Below are positions 42,121 through 52,127 of a DNA stretch of 64,000 bases, piece after piece (position 1 is the stretch's first letter; the number at the start of each line of letters is the position of its first letter). Both the position numbers and the translations under genes were made by a program. Origin of the DNA: Mesoterricola silvestris (GTDB lineage: Bacteria > Acidobacteriota > Holophagae > Holophagales > Holophagaceae). The notes under the pieces were generated by a model. It made no database searches. It worked only from the letters and a program-made list of their open reading frames with translations, and was not told where the DNA came from. The DNA lies in the NCBI RefSeq assembly GCF_030295405.1, contig NZ_AP027080.1, forward strand, positions 2,108,001-2,172,000, written 5' to 3'.

Positions 42121-43524
42121 TCAGGCCCCCGGGTCCATCGCCCCGGGATCCGCGAGGTTCCACCCTCCGCCCAGGGCCTTGTAGAGCTGCACCATCGTGA
42201 GCAGCCTGGCCAGCCTCGCCTGGGAGAGGGCGTTTTCCGCGGGGAACAGCTGCTGCTGGGCGTCCAGGACCTCCAGGTAGTTGGAGAGGCCCGCGGTGTA
42301 GCGGAGGTTGGCCAGGGCCACGGCCTCCTTGAGGGCATCCACGGCCCCGGCCAGTTCCTTCTCGGCTTCGGCCTCCTTCTGGTAGGCCACCAGGGCCGAA
42401 GACACCTCCCCGAAGGCGCCGGAGACGGCGGCCTGCCAGCGCACCCGGGCCTGCTGCCACTGGGCCACGGCGGCGTCCTTCTGGCGCTGGAGGCGCAAGC
42501 CCTGGAGCACGGGGCCCGTGAGGGAGGCGCCCACGGACCATTCCGTTCCCGGGCCGGTGATGCGGCTCAGCTCGGGGGCGGCGCCGCCCAGCAGGCCCGT
42601 GAGGCTCAGCGTGGGGAACTGGCTGGCTTTCGCCACGCCCACGGCGGCGTTGGCGGCCACCAGGCGCGCCTCGGCCTCCCGGAGATCGGGGCGGCGTTCC
42701 AGGAGCGCCGAGGGAAGGCCCGCGGGAATGGCGGGGGGCAGGGGCTGCCGGGCCAGGTCCCGGCCCCGGGCGATGGGGCCCGGTCCGCGGCCCAGGAGCA
42801 GGCACAGGAGGTTCTCCTGGGCCTGGATCTGCCTCTCCAGGACGGGGATGGTGGCGGCGGCGGAGGCCTTCGCGGCCCGGGCCCGGGCCGCCTCGAGGGC
42901 CGAGGCGGCGCCCCCCGCCAGGCGCCGGCTGAAGAGATCGTAGGTCTCGCCGAAGGCCGCGGTGGTGGCTTTCGCGATCTCCAGGCGGTGGTCCAGCTCG
43001 CGCAGCTCGAAATAGGCGGCCGCGGTCTGGGCGAGGGTGGCGAGGTACACGCCCCTGCGGGCGTCCTGGGCGCCCAGGTAGGTGGCCAGGGCCGCCTCGT
43101 TCAGGCGCCGCACCCGGCCCCAGAGATCCAGTTCCCAGGAGACCCCCGCGCGCACATCGTAGCCCTGGCCCAGGTCGTGGCCGCTGGTGGAGTAGGTGGA
43201 TTGCCGGCCCCGCGCCCAGGTGGCGCCGGGAACGATGGCGGGAAGCCATCCGGCGCGCTCGATGCCCAGGCGCGCGCGGTACTCCTCCACGCGCCAGGTG
43301 GCGGCGCGGGCGTCGAAATTGCTCTTGAGGGCCTCGGCCACCAGGACCTTGAGGGCCGGATCGCCGAAGACGTCCCACCAGGGCTGGTCGGCCAGGGAGG
43401 CGGCCTCGGCCTGGGCCTGGCCCCGGAAGGCCGCGGGGGGCTGGGCCTCCGGGCGCCGGTAGTTGGGGCCCAGGGCGCAGCCGGTCAGCACCAGGGCCGC
43501 CAGGGGCAGCAGGCGGCGGCTCAT
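42121..43524 (-). CDS. Outer-membrane efflux channel, NodT/OprM family
   Basis: A 467-residue TolC-type channel lipoprotein. The signal ends at C16 (LVLTGC), followed by the family's typical GPNYRRPEAQPP. The two outer-membrane efflux repeats cover about 60-250 and 265-460 (WWDVFGDPALKVLVAEALKSN, VSWELDLWGRVRR, ERRPDLREAEARLVAANAAVG, GLSNYLEVLDAQQQLF in fragments). It would carry drugs or other solutes from the RND pump across the outer membrane. Its ATG overlaps the pump stop in ATGA. Last gene of the tripartite efflux operon. Confidence 0.93.
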   Translation of the reverse strand: MSRRLLPLAALVLTGCALGPNYRRPEAQPPAAFRGQAQAEAASLADQPWWDVFGDPALKVLVAEALKSNFDARAATWRVEEYRARLGIERAGWLPAIVPGATWARGRQSTYSTSGHDLGQGYDVRAGVSWELDLWGRVRRLNEAALATYLGAQDARRGVYLATLAQTAAAYFELRELDHRLEIAKATTAAFGETYDLFSRRLAGGAASALEAARARAAKASAAATIPVLERQIQAQENLLCLLLGRGPGPIARGRDLARQPLPPAIPAGLPSALLERRPDLREAEARLVAANAAVGVAKASQFPTLSLTGLLGGAAPELSRITGPGTEWSVGASLTGPVLQGLRLQRQKDAAVAQWQQARVRWQAAVSGAFGEVSSALVAYQKEAEAEKELAGAVDALKEAVALANLRYTAGLSNYLEVLDAQQQLFPAENALSQARLARLLTMVQLYKALGGGWNLADPGAMDPGA

Positions 43525-46500
43525 AGGCCCTCCTCTTGCTCGTCCTGCAGGATCCGGGGGTTGAGGCCCTTCCTGCGGGTGGAGAGCCGCTCCACCACCA
43601 CGAAGAGCACCGGGATGACGAACACCGCGATGAGGGTGGCCGCGAGCATGCCCACGATCACCACCGTGCCCAGGATGCGCCGGGACACCGCGCCCGAACC
43701 CGAGGCGGTCCACAGCGGGACGCAGCCCAGGATGAAGGCGAAGGAGGTCATGAGGATGGGCCGCAGGCGAAGGCGCGCTCCCTCCAGGGCCGCGTCCACC
43801 AGGTCCCGGCCCTTCTCCAGTTCGTCCTTGGCGAATTCCACGATGAGGATGGCGTTCTTGGCGGAAAGGCCGATGAGCATCACCAGCCCGATCTGGGCGA
43901 AGACCCCGAAGTCGTACTTGCGCACCCACAGCCCGAAGAAGGCCCCGAAGATGGCGATGGGCACCGACAGCAGCACCGAGAAGGGCAGGGACCAGCTCTC
44001 GTAGAGGGCCGCCAGGATGAGGAACACGAACACCAGGGACAGGGCGAACACCAGCCCCGTGGTGCCCTCGGCCTTCTTCTCCTGGTAGGAGAGATCGGCC
44101 CAGTCGTAGCTCATGTCCCGGGGCAGGGTCTCCCGGGCCACCTGCTCCAGGGCGGCCATGGCCTGGCCCGAGCTGTAGCCCGGCGCCGCCGAGCCCAGCA
44201 CCTGGGCGCTGCGCATGAGGTTGAACCGGTTGGTGTACTCCGGGCCCTGGATCTTCCGGGTGGTCACCAGGGAGCTGAGGGGCACCATGGTCCCGTCCGA
44301 GGCCCGCACGTGGAACCGGGCGATGTCCTCGACCCCCCGGCGCTCCTGGCCCTCGGCCTGGAGGTAGACCCGCCACTGGCGGCCGAAGCGGTTGAACTGG
44401 TTCACGTAGAGCCCGCCCAGGTAGGCCTGGAGGGTCTGGTACACGTCGCCCACGGGCACGCCCTGCTTGAGGGCCTTGTCCCGGTCCACCTCCGCGAAGA
44501 TCTGCGGGGCCGCCGTGGAGAACTGCGAATTGACCCCCGCGAGCTCGGGGCGCTTGCGGGCCGCGGCCAGGAAGGCCTTGAGGTTGCGGTCCAGGTAGTC
44601 GGGCTCGCCGCCGCTTCGGTCCTGCAGCCACAGGGAGAACCCGTTGGAGACGCCCAGGCCCGGAATGGCCGAGGGAAGGAAGCCGATGACGTTGGCCTCG
44701 GGGATCTCCCTGGCCAGCCTGCCGTTGAGGCGCTTGAGGATCTCGCCGGCCTCCAGGTGATGCCCGGAGCGGTCGTCCCAGGGCTGGAGGGTGACGAAGG
44801 CGAAGCCGTTGTACGGCGCCGAGACCCGGGCCAGGAGGCTGAAGCCCATGATGTTGCTGATGTAGCGCACACCTTCGGTCTCCAGGACGATCTTCTCGAC
44901 CTTGCGGCCCACGGCGTCGGTGCGCTGGAGGCTGGCGCCCGCGGGCAGCTGGTAGTTCAGGAAGAAGTACCCGCTGTCCTCGGTGGGCACGAAGCCCGAG
45001 GGCAGGCCCTTGCCCAGGCCGAAATCCATCGCCGCGAACACGGCCAGCACCGCCAGGGGGATGGCCGCCTTGCGGATGAGGCGGTGGGAGAAGCCGACGT
45101 AGCCATTGGTGGCGGCGTGGAAATGGTCGTTGAAGGCCTCGAAGAACCGCGCGAAGCGCCCCTTCATCTGCTCCCGGGGCCTCAGGATGAGGGCGCAGAG
45201 GGCCGGGGACAGGGAGAGCGCGTTGAAGGCCGAGATGAGGACGGAGATGGCGATGGTCACGGCGAACTGCTTGTTGAGCCGGCCCTGGATGCCGCCCAGG
45301 AAGGCCACCGGGATGAACACGCTGGAGAGCACCAGGGCGATGCCCACCACCGGCCCCGCCACTTCCTTCATGGCCTGCACCGTGGCCTCGCGGGGCTTCA
45401 TGCCCTGCTCGATGTGGTGCTCCACCGCCTCCACCACGACGATGGCGTCGTCCACCACCAGGCCGATAGCCAGCACCAGCCCGAACAGCGAAAGGGTGTT
45501 GATGGAGAAACCCAGCATCGGGAAGACCGCGAAGGTGCCGATGAGGCTCACGGGCACGGCGATCATGGGGATGAGGGTGGCGCGCCAGTTCTGCAGGAAC
45601 AGGTAGACCACGAGCATCACCAGGATCATGGCCTCGCCCAGGGTCCACACGATCTCCTTGATGCCCTCCTTCACCGGCAGGGTGGTGTCCACCGACGTGG
45701 TGAACTGCAGGTCCGCGGGGAAGCGGGCCTGGAGGTTGCGCATCTCCTTCTTGACGGCGTTGCCCACCTCCAGGGCGTTGGAGCCCGGGGTCTGGTACAC
45801 CGCCACGATGCAGCTGGGCTGGCCGTTGAAGCGGCCCACCTGCTTGTACGACATGGCGCCCAGCTCCACCCGGGCCACGTCGCCCACCCGCACCACGGAA
45901 CCGTCGGGGTTGGCCCGCACCACGATCCGCGTGAACTCCTCGGGCGCCAGGAGGCGGCCCTGGGCCCGCACCGTGTAGGTCATGTCCTGGCCCGGGGGCA
46001 TGGGCTCGCCGCCCAGCTGCCCCGAAGGATTGACGGAATTCTGCTGGCTCAGGGCGCGGTTCACCTCGGCGACGGTGATGCCCAGCTTGGCCATGAGATC
46101 GGGCTTCACCCACACCCGCATGGCGTAGTCGCCCGCCCCGAAGATGTTGATCTGCCCCACGCCCGGCACCCGGTACAGGGGGTCCACCAGGTTGATGGTG
46201 GCGTAGTTGCTGAGGAAGAGGGCGTCGTACGTCCCCTTGGGGGAGTAGAGCGCCATGAGCAGCAGGGCGGTGCCCGTGGACTTGCGGATGGTCATGCCGC
46301 TCTGGTTCACCTCCGCGGGGAGGAAGGGCTGGGCCTGGGCGACGCGGTTCTGGGTGTTGACCTGGTCCTGGTTCACGTCGGTGCCCACGTCGAAGGTCAC
46401 CAGTTCGCTCATGGTGCCGTCGTTGGCGTTGGTGGACTGCATGTACAGCATGTTGTCCACGCCGTTCATCTGCTGTTCCAGGGGCGCGGCCACGGACTGC

Positions 46501-46673
46501 TCGATGGTGACGGCGTCGGCGCCGGTGTAGCTGGTGGACACCTGGATCTGGGGCGGGACGATCTCGGGGAACTGGGACACGGGCAGTCCGCGCATGCACA
46601 CCAGCCCCGCGATGAGGGTGATCACCGCGATGACCATGGCGACGATGGGGCGCTTGATGAAGAATTCGGGCAC
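43521..46673 (-). CDS. RND efflux transporter, HAE1 (AcrB/MexB) family
   Basis: A 1050-residue proton-driven pump with twelve predicted helices and two large periplasmic loops. The proton-relay aspartates are paired in GLVVDDAIVVVE and the relay lysine is in GLSAKNAILIVEF. The opening FFIKRPIVAMVIAV and PVSQFPEIVPPQI, plus LGITVAEVNRAL, are typical of the hydrophobic/amphiphilic exporter group. It lies three bases after the membrane-fusion gene and is coupled to the channel gene by ATGA. Substrate range is not readable, though multidrug export is usual. Confidence 0.95.
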   Translation of the reverse strand: MPEFFIKRPIVAMVIAVITLIAGLVCMRGLPVSQFPEIVPPQIQVSTSYTGADAVTIEQSVAAPLEQQMNGVDNMLYMQSTNANDGTMSELVTFDVGTDVNQDQVNTQNRVAQAQPFLPAEVNQSGMTIRKSTGTALLLMALYSPKGTYDALFLSNYATINLVDPLYRVPGVGQINIFGAGDYAMRVWVKPDLMAKLGITVAEVNRALSQQNSVNPSGQLGGEPMPPGQDMTYTVRAQGRLLAPEEFTRIVVRANPDGSVVRVGDVARVELGAMSYKQVGRFNGQPSCIVAVYQTPGSNALEVGNAVKKEMRNLQARFPADLQFTTSVDTTLPVKEGIKEIVWTLGEAMILVMLVVYLFLQNWRATLIPMIAVPVSLIGTFAVFPMLGFSINTLSLFGLVLAIGLVVDDAIVVVEAVEHHIEQGMKPREATVQAMKEVAGPVVGIALVLSSVFIPVAFLGGIQGRLNKQFAVTIAISVLISAFNALSLSPALCALILRPREQMKGRFARFFEAFNDHFHAATNGYVGFSHRLIRKAAIPLAVLAVFAAMDFGLGKGLPSGFVPTEDSGYFFLNYQLPAGASLQRTDAVGRKVEKIVLETEGVRYISNIMGFSLLARVSAPYNGFAFVTLQPWDDRSGHHLEAGEILKRLNGRLAREIPEANVIGFLPSAIPGLGVSNGFSLWLQDRSGGEPDYLDRNLKAFLAAARKRPELAGVNSQFSTAAPQIFAEVDRDKALKQGVPVGDVYQTLQAYLGGLYVNQFNRFGRQWRVYLQAEGQERRGVEDIARFHVRASDGTMVPLSSLVTTRKIQGPEYTNRFNLMRSAQVLGSAAPGYSSGQAMAALEQVARETLPRDMSYDWADLSYQEKKAEGTTGLVFALSLVFVFLILAALYESWSLPFSVLLSVPIAIFGAFFGLWVRKYDFGVFAQIGLVMLIGLSAKNAILIVEFAKDELEKGRDLVDAALEGARLRLRPILMTSFAFILGCVPLWTASGSGAVSRRILGTVVIVGMLAATLIAVFVIPVLFVVVERLSTRRKGLNPRILQDEQEEGL

Positions 46674-46676
46674 GGG

Positions 46677-47756
46677 CTACTTTCCGGGGACGGGCGCCAC
46701 CAGCTGGCCGCTCGCGACCTTCTGGGTCCCCTCCACCACCACCCGTTCACCGGGGTTGAGGCCCTTCTCGATGACCACCAGGGGGCCCGCCTTGGCCCCG
46801 GTCTGCACCACCCGGATGTCCACCCTGTTGTCCCGGCCCACCACCGCCACCTGGGAGGTGCCCTGCAGGTCCCAGATGGCCCGCTGGGGCACCAGGAGGG
46901 CGCCCCGGGCCAGGGCCACCGCCGCCCGCACCTTGCCGAACTGCCCGGGACGTAGGAGCCCGTCGGGATTTGGGAAGGTGCCCGCCACCAGGATGGTGCC
47001 GGTGCGCGGATCGATGCCCCGGTCGGCCAGGAGGGGATCGCCCCGCCTGGGGTAGACGGTGCCGTCCGAGAGCACCAGCTCCAGGCTGCCCTTGCCGCCT
47101 CCCTTGGCCCAGTCCCGGGCCCAGTCGCGGTAGTCCTGCTCCGTGGCGCTGAAGTAGGCCTTGATGGGATTCAGCGTGGATACCGTGGTCATGACGCGGG
47201 TCCCGTTGACCAGGTCCCCCATCTGCACCTTGGCGATGCCCGCGACGCCGTCGATGGGCGAGGCCACCCGGGTCCACTCCACGTTGAGGGCCGCCTTGTC
47301 CAGGGCCGCCTGGGAGGCGTCCACCGCGGCCTGGGCCTGCCTCAGGGCGGCCGCGGCGTTGTCCAGCTCCTGCTGGGAGATGGCCTTCTGGGCCGCCAGG
47401 GGCGTGAAGCGGTCCACGTCCAGCCGGGCCTTGTCCCGCGCCGCCTTGTCCCGGGCCAGGGCGGCCCGGGCCTGGTCCGCCGCCGCCCGGAAGGCGCGCG
47501 GATCGATCTCGAAGAGGGTCTGTCCCCGGCGCACGGCGGAACCTTCGCGGTACGCCTGGCGCAGCACGTACCCCTCCACCTGGGGCCGGATCTCGGCGTT
47601 CACGAACCCGTCCAGGTTGGCGATCCATTCGCGCACCAGCGGCACGTCCTGCTGCACCACGGGAACCACCCCCACCTGGGCCGGAGCCGCGGGCCGGGGG
47701 GAATGGGAGCAGCCCGCCAGGAGCAGGGCGAGCATCGGGGGGAGAAGGTGCTTCAT
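46677..47756 (-). CDS. RND efflux membrane-fusion protein
   Basis: A 359-residue periplasmic adaptor (AcrA/MexA type). The lipoprotein signal ends at C16 (LLLAGC). It has a biotinyl-lipoyl-like domain (GFVNAEIRPQVEGYVLR), a helical hairpin (about 95-165), a second lipoyl half (VEWTRVASPIDGVAGIAKV) and a beta-barrel/membrane-proximal part (RPGQFGKVR, VPQRAIWDLQG). It links the pump to the outer-membrane channel. First gene of the operon. No TetR- or MarR-type regulator is next to it, so control of the pump is not evident. Confidence 0.93.
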   Translation of the reverse strand: MKHLLPPMLALLLAGCSHSPRPAAPAQVGVVPVVQQDVPLVREWIANLDGFVNAEIRPQVEGYVLRQAYREGSAVRRGQTLFEIDPRAFRAAADQARAALARDKAARDKARLDVDRFTPLAAQKAISQQELDNAAAALRQAQAAVDASQAALDKAALNVEWTRVASPIDGVAGIAKVQMGDLVNGTRVMTTVSTLNPIKAYFSATEQDYRDWARDWAKGGGKGSLELVLSDGTVYPRRGDPLLADRGIDPRTGTILVAGTFPNPDGLLRPGQFGKVRAAVALARGALLVPQRAIWDLQGTSQVAVVGRDNRVDIRVVQTGAKAGPLVVIEKGLNPGERVVVEGTQKVASGQLVAPVPGK

Positions 47757-47826
47757 CGGAAATCCCTGGGGGTTGAACCTCCATAGTATTGCGAGGGACC
47801 CCGATTTGAAGCGAAAAAGGCGGGCC

Positions 47827-48054
47827 TCAGCCCCCGCTCACCGGGGGGAAGAGGGCCACCTCGTCGCCGTCCGCCAGCACAGCGGAGCGTTCCGCGAAGG
47901 TGCGGTTCACCGCGAAAAGCGCGTCCGCCGGCAGCTCCGCCAGGGCCTCGTCGGCCAGGAGCGCCTCCAGGGTGGGCGGGGAGGGCAGGGGGAAATCCCG
48001 GGCCTGGAAGCCCAGGCGTTCCCGGTACCGTGCGAAGGCTTGGATGTGGATCAT
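47827..48054 (-). CDS. moaD: MoaD/ThiS-like sulfur-carrier protein
   Basis: A 75-residue beta-grasp protein ending in PPVSGG, the C-terminal Gly-Gly that becomes a thiocarboxylate. AFARYRERLG at the start, NRTFAE and LADGDEVALFPPV are typical of MoaD, the small subunit of molybdopterin synthase. Neither MoaE nor any other molybdenum-cofactor gene is in the window. The ATG at 48054 overlaps the tamB stop in ATGA and is preferred over an ATG at 48066. It is the last gene of the kinase-tamB operon. Confidence 0.85.
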   Translation of the reverse strand: MIHIQAFARYRERLGFQARDFPLPSPPTLEALLADEALAELPADALFAVNRTFAERSAVLADGDEVALFPPVSGG

Positions 48055-51000
48055 TTGGGCGTCCATGTGTAGCGGATTTCACCGGAGGGCTGCACGCCCT
48101 GGACGGTGGTGTCCCCGGGGGTCTGGGAGGCGCCGGTGACCTGGCGCGCGCCGAGGGTGAGGACCAGGTTCCCGAAGCGCCATTCCACGTTGCCGCCGAT
48201 GGTGGACTGCGTCCCTTCCTGCTTGTAGCTGTAGATCAGGGGCGTGCGCCGTCCGAAGATCTGGAAGCTCTTCTCCAGCGTGAGGCTCAGGTTGGGGCCG
48301 CCCAGGAGCGAGAAATTCACCCGGTCCAGGGTGAGGGTCTTGCGCAGGCGCTCCAGGGTGTTGGCCAGCATGAGGGAGGAGAGCAGCCCCGCGCCCTGGC
48401 TGAGGATGCCGGTGCTCACCGAGGACTGGGTGGACGACGACCCCAGGGAGCCGCCCACCTTGTTCACCGCGCCCGGGTCCACGAGGATCGTGAGGATCTC
48501 GTCGGGTCGCAGGGCGGGGGTGGAGGAGGGGTGCACGCTGATGGCGTCGAGGGTGCCGCTGATGTCCAGGTTGACCAGGTAGGGGTCCACTTCGATGCGG
48601 CCGTGGAGGTCCACCACCGGGTTGATCACGGCCGGATCCGTGAATTCCACGGAGCCCCGCTCCAGGACCAGGTCGCCCGCGGCCACCAGGTTGGTGAGGC
48701 GGCCCCCGGGCAGGAGGTCCATGCGGCCCTTGATGCCGGGGTGGGCCAGGGTGCCCATGATCTTGAAGCTCCCGGCGGGCCGCCCCTGGAGCTTGAGGTA
48801 GTTGGTGTCGAACTCCCAGGGCCGGGCCATGTGGAGATCCAGGTCCAGGTCGATGCGGGCCAGGGGATCGGAGGGGTCCAGGGACGTGAGGAGGCCCGAG
48901 CCCCCCATGGTGGTGGCCAGGAGGATGTCGGTGATGTTGAAGTCGGTCTGGTAGAGCATGTTCTTGGCGCGGATGGAGCCCTTCAGGAGGCCCCCGTCCC
49001 TGTCGTTGCCCCGCAGCGTGCCGTTGAAGCCGCCCTGGATCTCGAAGCCTTCGGGCAGGTCCCGGAACTGGAAGTCCTCCAGGGTCGCCCCCAGGTCGTA
49101 GTCCGTGAGGCCCCGGAACCCCCAGGTGATCCGTCCCCAGGCCGTGAGGGCGCCCTGGGCCATGGTCCCCTTCAGGGGCGTGGCCTGGGGGATGGTGATG
49201 TCCCGGCCGTGGAAGAAGGCCGAGAAATCCACGTTCTCGATGCTCTGGGGGTAGGTGCGCGCCGAGAGCCTGCCGCCGTGCAGGTCGAGGCGCCCTTCCA
49301 GGGCCGGCTCCGCGGGCTTGCCCACCAGGTCCAGGTTGAAGGTCGCGCTGCCTTCCGGCCGCAGGTCGGCCAGGAGGCTGTACTGGCCGGGGTTCAGGGT
49401 GTGGTCCAGGATGGCCTTGAGGTTGGCGAGCTCGGCGGCTCCCTCCAGCCGCAGGTCCAATTTGCCTTCGGGCTGGAAGGGCAGCCATCCCCCCAGGCTC
49501 ATGGTGGTGGTGGCCAGCTGGGGTTTGCCCGCGACGGGGGTGGTGCGCCCCTGGGCCTGCAGGGAGATTTCCATGCCGCCGAGGTCGCCCTTGAAGGTGC
49601 CCGGCCGGCTTTGGACCAGCTCGAAACCCTGGAAGCTGCCCAGGAAGTTCCGCAGTTCGCCCTGCCACTGGAACCCGGCGGCGGTCCAGTCCCCCCGGCC
49701 ATGGTAGTCCAGGCTCAGGTCCTTGAGGAAACCCTCGGAGAGCCGCGTGGAGACCCCCGCGGTGTCGGCGGAATCGGGCCCCAGGTGGACCCCCAGGTCC
49801 CCGGAAAGCCTGCCGGCGCCCACCTGGAGGCCGTGGAAGGTCATCACCGGCACGGCCTTGCCGGCCAGGCCCGCGCGGGCTTCCAGGTGGCCGTCCCGGA
49901 AGGTCAGGCCGGCCTCGATGCCCTCCAGGCTCCGCCCTTCCAGGTCCACGCGGCCTCCGGCGAGGGTGAAGGTCCCTTCCGGCGCCTGGGATGGCCCCAG
50001 GGGCGCGGTGAGCGGCCCGGAAAGGAGGCCCGCCACCTGGCCGCGGATCCGGGGGCCCTTCAGGCCCAGGACGGCGGTGTCCGCCTCGCCCTTCACCTCC
50101 ACCTGCCACCGCTCCCGGCGGGCGTCCATGTCCATGGAGCCCCGCAGGTCCAGGGAGCCCGGGGCGCCCTCCAGGTGATCGAGGCTGTCGGCGACCCGCA
50201 CGCCGGTGGTGCGCAGGCGCACCGAATTGATGTCCATGTCGAAGTTCGCGGAGGCGGCGGGCACCTTGAGGCCGTAGACCACGCCGTCCTCCGCCACGGC
50301 CTGCCCTTCCATGACGATGGCGCCCAGGGGCCCGTGGAGGCGCGCCCAGCCGCTCCCGATGCCCGTGATGGGCAGGTCGCCCTGGTCCGCGGCCCGCAGG
50401 CCCTCCTCCACCGGGAGGCGGAAGGCCCGAAAGCACATGTCGATGCCTTCGGCGTCCGGGGCGCCCTTGGCCCAGCTGATCCAGATGTCGCCGTAGCCGT
50501 GGCCCGCGCCCTTCTCCAGCTCGATGCCCGTGATGCGGATCTCGCTGTCCGAGAGGGTCACGTCGGCGGAGACGCGGTCCGCGTGCGCCCCGTGCCAGCG
50601 GGGGCCGTCCACCGCCACCTTGCCCTCCAGGTGGATCCCGTCCCGGGGATCCCACTGGAAGGTGGCGCGGGCGTCGACGGGACCCGACATGTCCAGCTCC
50701 GTGACCTTCCAGGCGGTGAGGGCCCTTGCCACGTCCGCGGCGTCGGTGCGCACCTCGCCCTCGGCGTCGATGCGGGAGAGGCCCCGGCGGTGCAGCTGGG
50801 CGGTGGCGCTGCCCCGGAATCCGGCCCCGGGCAGTTGCAGGTCCAGGGACGTGGCCCGGAAGGCGCCGCCCGCGAGGGAGAGCTCCATGGATCCCACCTG
50901 CTGGCCGTCCTTGGTGAACTGGCCGCTGCCCGTGAAGGTCAGCTTCTCCAGGTCGGGCACCTGCCAGGGAGGCGTGGCCATGGAGGCCGTGCCCCGGAAG

Positions 51001-52127
51001 CGCGCGGTGAGTCCCCTGAGGAGCTCGGACCGCGCGTAGGTGGCCGCGGGGGAAAGGGACACGCCCTCGGCGGTGAGCTCCAGGGAGGTGCCGTCCTGGC
51101 GGGTCCAGCTACCCTCGCCGCTGAGCCTGCCGTCGGCCGAGTCCCAGGCGATGCGCTCCACGCGGATGCGCCCCGGATTGCCGGAGGCGTTGGCGTGGAG
51201 GGTTCCGGGGTGGAAGGGCGTGCCCTTGGCCTGGATCTGGCGGCCGTCCACCGACAGGCTCCACACCGGGTTGGCGGCGGGACCCTGGACCTTGCCCTTG
51301 AAGTCCAGAAAGCCCGCGGCGGGGGCGGGTTTTCCGGGCAGGTAGCGCAGGGCCTCCCCCAGGTTGATCCCCCCGGTGGCCTCGGCCTTCACGGCCCGGG
51401 TCTTGAACTCGTAGGCGCCCAGCACCGCCAGGGAGCTGTCCCCCAGGTGCGCGCGCACGTTGACGGTGTCCACGCCCTTGTCCGTGAGGCGGAACTTGAG
51501 GGAGGCGTCGCCCAGGGCGCGGTCCGGCTCCTCCCCGAACTCGGCCCGGGGGAGGCGCACGTCGAGCCACACCTGCTGGGGCAGCCGGCCCCGGCCGTCC
51601 ACCTTGAAGGCGAAGACCCCCCGGCGCAGGCCCCAGGCGGGTTCGTCCACCCGGGCCAGGCCGTCCAGCACCTCCACCCGGTCGATGCGCCAGGTGGGGC
51701 TCGGGGCGTTGGGGTCGTGTTCGGCCAGGTGGATGGCGGAAAGGCGCTTGGCGTCCACCACGATGCGGGGGCTCTGGAGGAGGATCCGCTTGAAGTGGTG
51801 GGTGCGCAGGAAGGTGTAGAGGTCGATCTGAACCTCCAGGAGCGGCGCCTGGAACAGGTCGCCCCCCACGGAAAAGCGGTGGAGCACGAGCCGGCCCTGG
51901 AAGGGGTGGATCTCCAGCCGCTCCGCCTGGAATCCGAGACCCGTCTCCTTGCGCAAGGCCTCGTCCACCTTCGCCACGATCCAGGCGTCCACGTAGGGCT
52001 GCTGCACGGCCCAGGCCAGGGCCCCCGCCACCACCGCGCCCGTGGCCAGGAGGTAGGTCAGCCGGCGCACCCACCTGCGGGACCAGGTCCGCTTCAGCAG
52101 GGAGGGGGGGGCATCTTCAGGGGTCAA
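48051..52127 (-). CDS. tamB: TamB-like translocation/assembly protein
   Basis: A 1358-residue protein with one N-terminal signal-anchor helix (about 24-42) and a very long series of short amphipathic strands, the beta-groove typical of AsmA/TamB proteins. The C-terminal TamB (DUF490) domain has LVLERGSVEFTDPAVINPVVDL and the phrase RPDEILTILVDPG. It ends TWTPK. TamB bridges inner and outer membranes and takes part in phospholipid or autotransporter traffic. No TamA (BamA-like) gene is beside it. Both ends overlap neighbours by ATGA (kinase before, moaD after). Confidence 0.88.
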   Translation of the reverse strand: MTPEDAPPSLLKRTWSRRWVRRLTYLLATGAVVAGALAWAVQQPYVDAWIVAKVDEALRKETGLGFQAERLEIHPFQGRLVLHRFSVGGDLFQAPLLEVQIDLYTFLRTHHFKRILLQSPRIVVDAKRLSAIHLAEHDPNAPSPTWRIDRVEVLDGLARVDEPAWGLRRGVFAFKVDGRGRLPQQVWLDVRLPRAEFGEEPDRALGDASLKFRLTDKGVDTVNVRAHLGDSSLAVLGAYEFKTRAVKAEATGGINLGEALRYLPGKPAPAAGFLDFKGKVQGPAANPVWSLSVDGRQIQAKGTPFHPGTLHANASGNPGRIRVERIAWDSADGRLSGEGSWTRQDGTSLELTAEGVSLSPAATYARSELLRGLTARFRGTASMATPPWQVPDLEKLTFTGSGQFTKDGQQVGSMELSLAGGAFRATSLDLQLPGAGFRGSATAQLHRRGLSRIDAEGEVRTDAADVARALTAWKVTELDMSGPVDARATFQWDPRDGIHLEGKVAVDGPRWHGAHADRVSADVTLSDSEIRITGIELEKGAGHGYGDIWISWAKGAPDAEGIDMCFRAFRLPVEEGLRAADQGDLPITGIGSGWARLHGPLGAIVMEGQAVAEDGVVYGLKVPAASANFDMDINSVRLRTTGVRVADSLDHLEGAPGSLDLRGSMDMDARRERWQVEVKGEADTAVLGLKGPRIRGQVAGLLSGPLTAPLGPSQAPEGTFTLAGGRVDLEGRSLEGIEAGLTFRDGHLEARAGLAGKAVPVMTFHGLQVGAGRLSGDLGVHLGPDSADTAGVSTRLSEGFLKDLSLDYHGRGDWTAAGFQWQGELRNFLGSFQGFELVQSRPGTFKGDLGGMEISLQAQGRTTPVAGKPQLATTTMSLGGWLPFQPEGKLDLRLEGAAELANLKAILDHTLNPGQYSLLADLRPEGSATFNLDLVGKPAEPALEGRLDLHGGRLSARTYPQSIENVDFSAFFHGRDITIPQATPLKGTMAQGALTAWGRITWGFRGLTDYDLGATLEDFQFRDLPEGFEIQGGFNGTLRGNDRDGGLLKGSIRAKNMLYQTDFNITDILLATTMGGSGLLTSLDPSDPLARIDLDLDLHMARPWEFDTNYLKLQGRPAGSFKIMGTLAHPGIKGRMDLLPGGRLTNLVAAGDLVLERGSVEFTDPAVINPVVDLHGRIEVDPYLVNLDISGTLDAISVHPSSTPALRPDEILTILVDPGAVNKVGGSLGSSSTQSSVSTGILSQGAGLLSSLMLANTLERLRKTLTLDRVNFSLLGGPNLSLTLEKSFQIFGRRTPLIYSYKQEGTQSTIGGNVEWRFGNLVLTLGARQVTGASQTPGDTTVQGVQPSGEIRYTWTPK

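Noticed and set aside
43536-46955. An 1139-residue plus-strand frame opposite the RND pump
   Set aside because: The opposite strand has full, motif-bearing efflux genes; this frame is a low-complexity His/Gly/Glu/Ala shadow.
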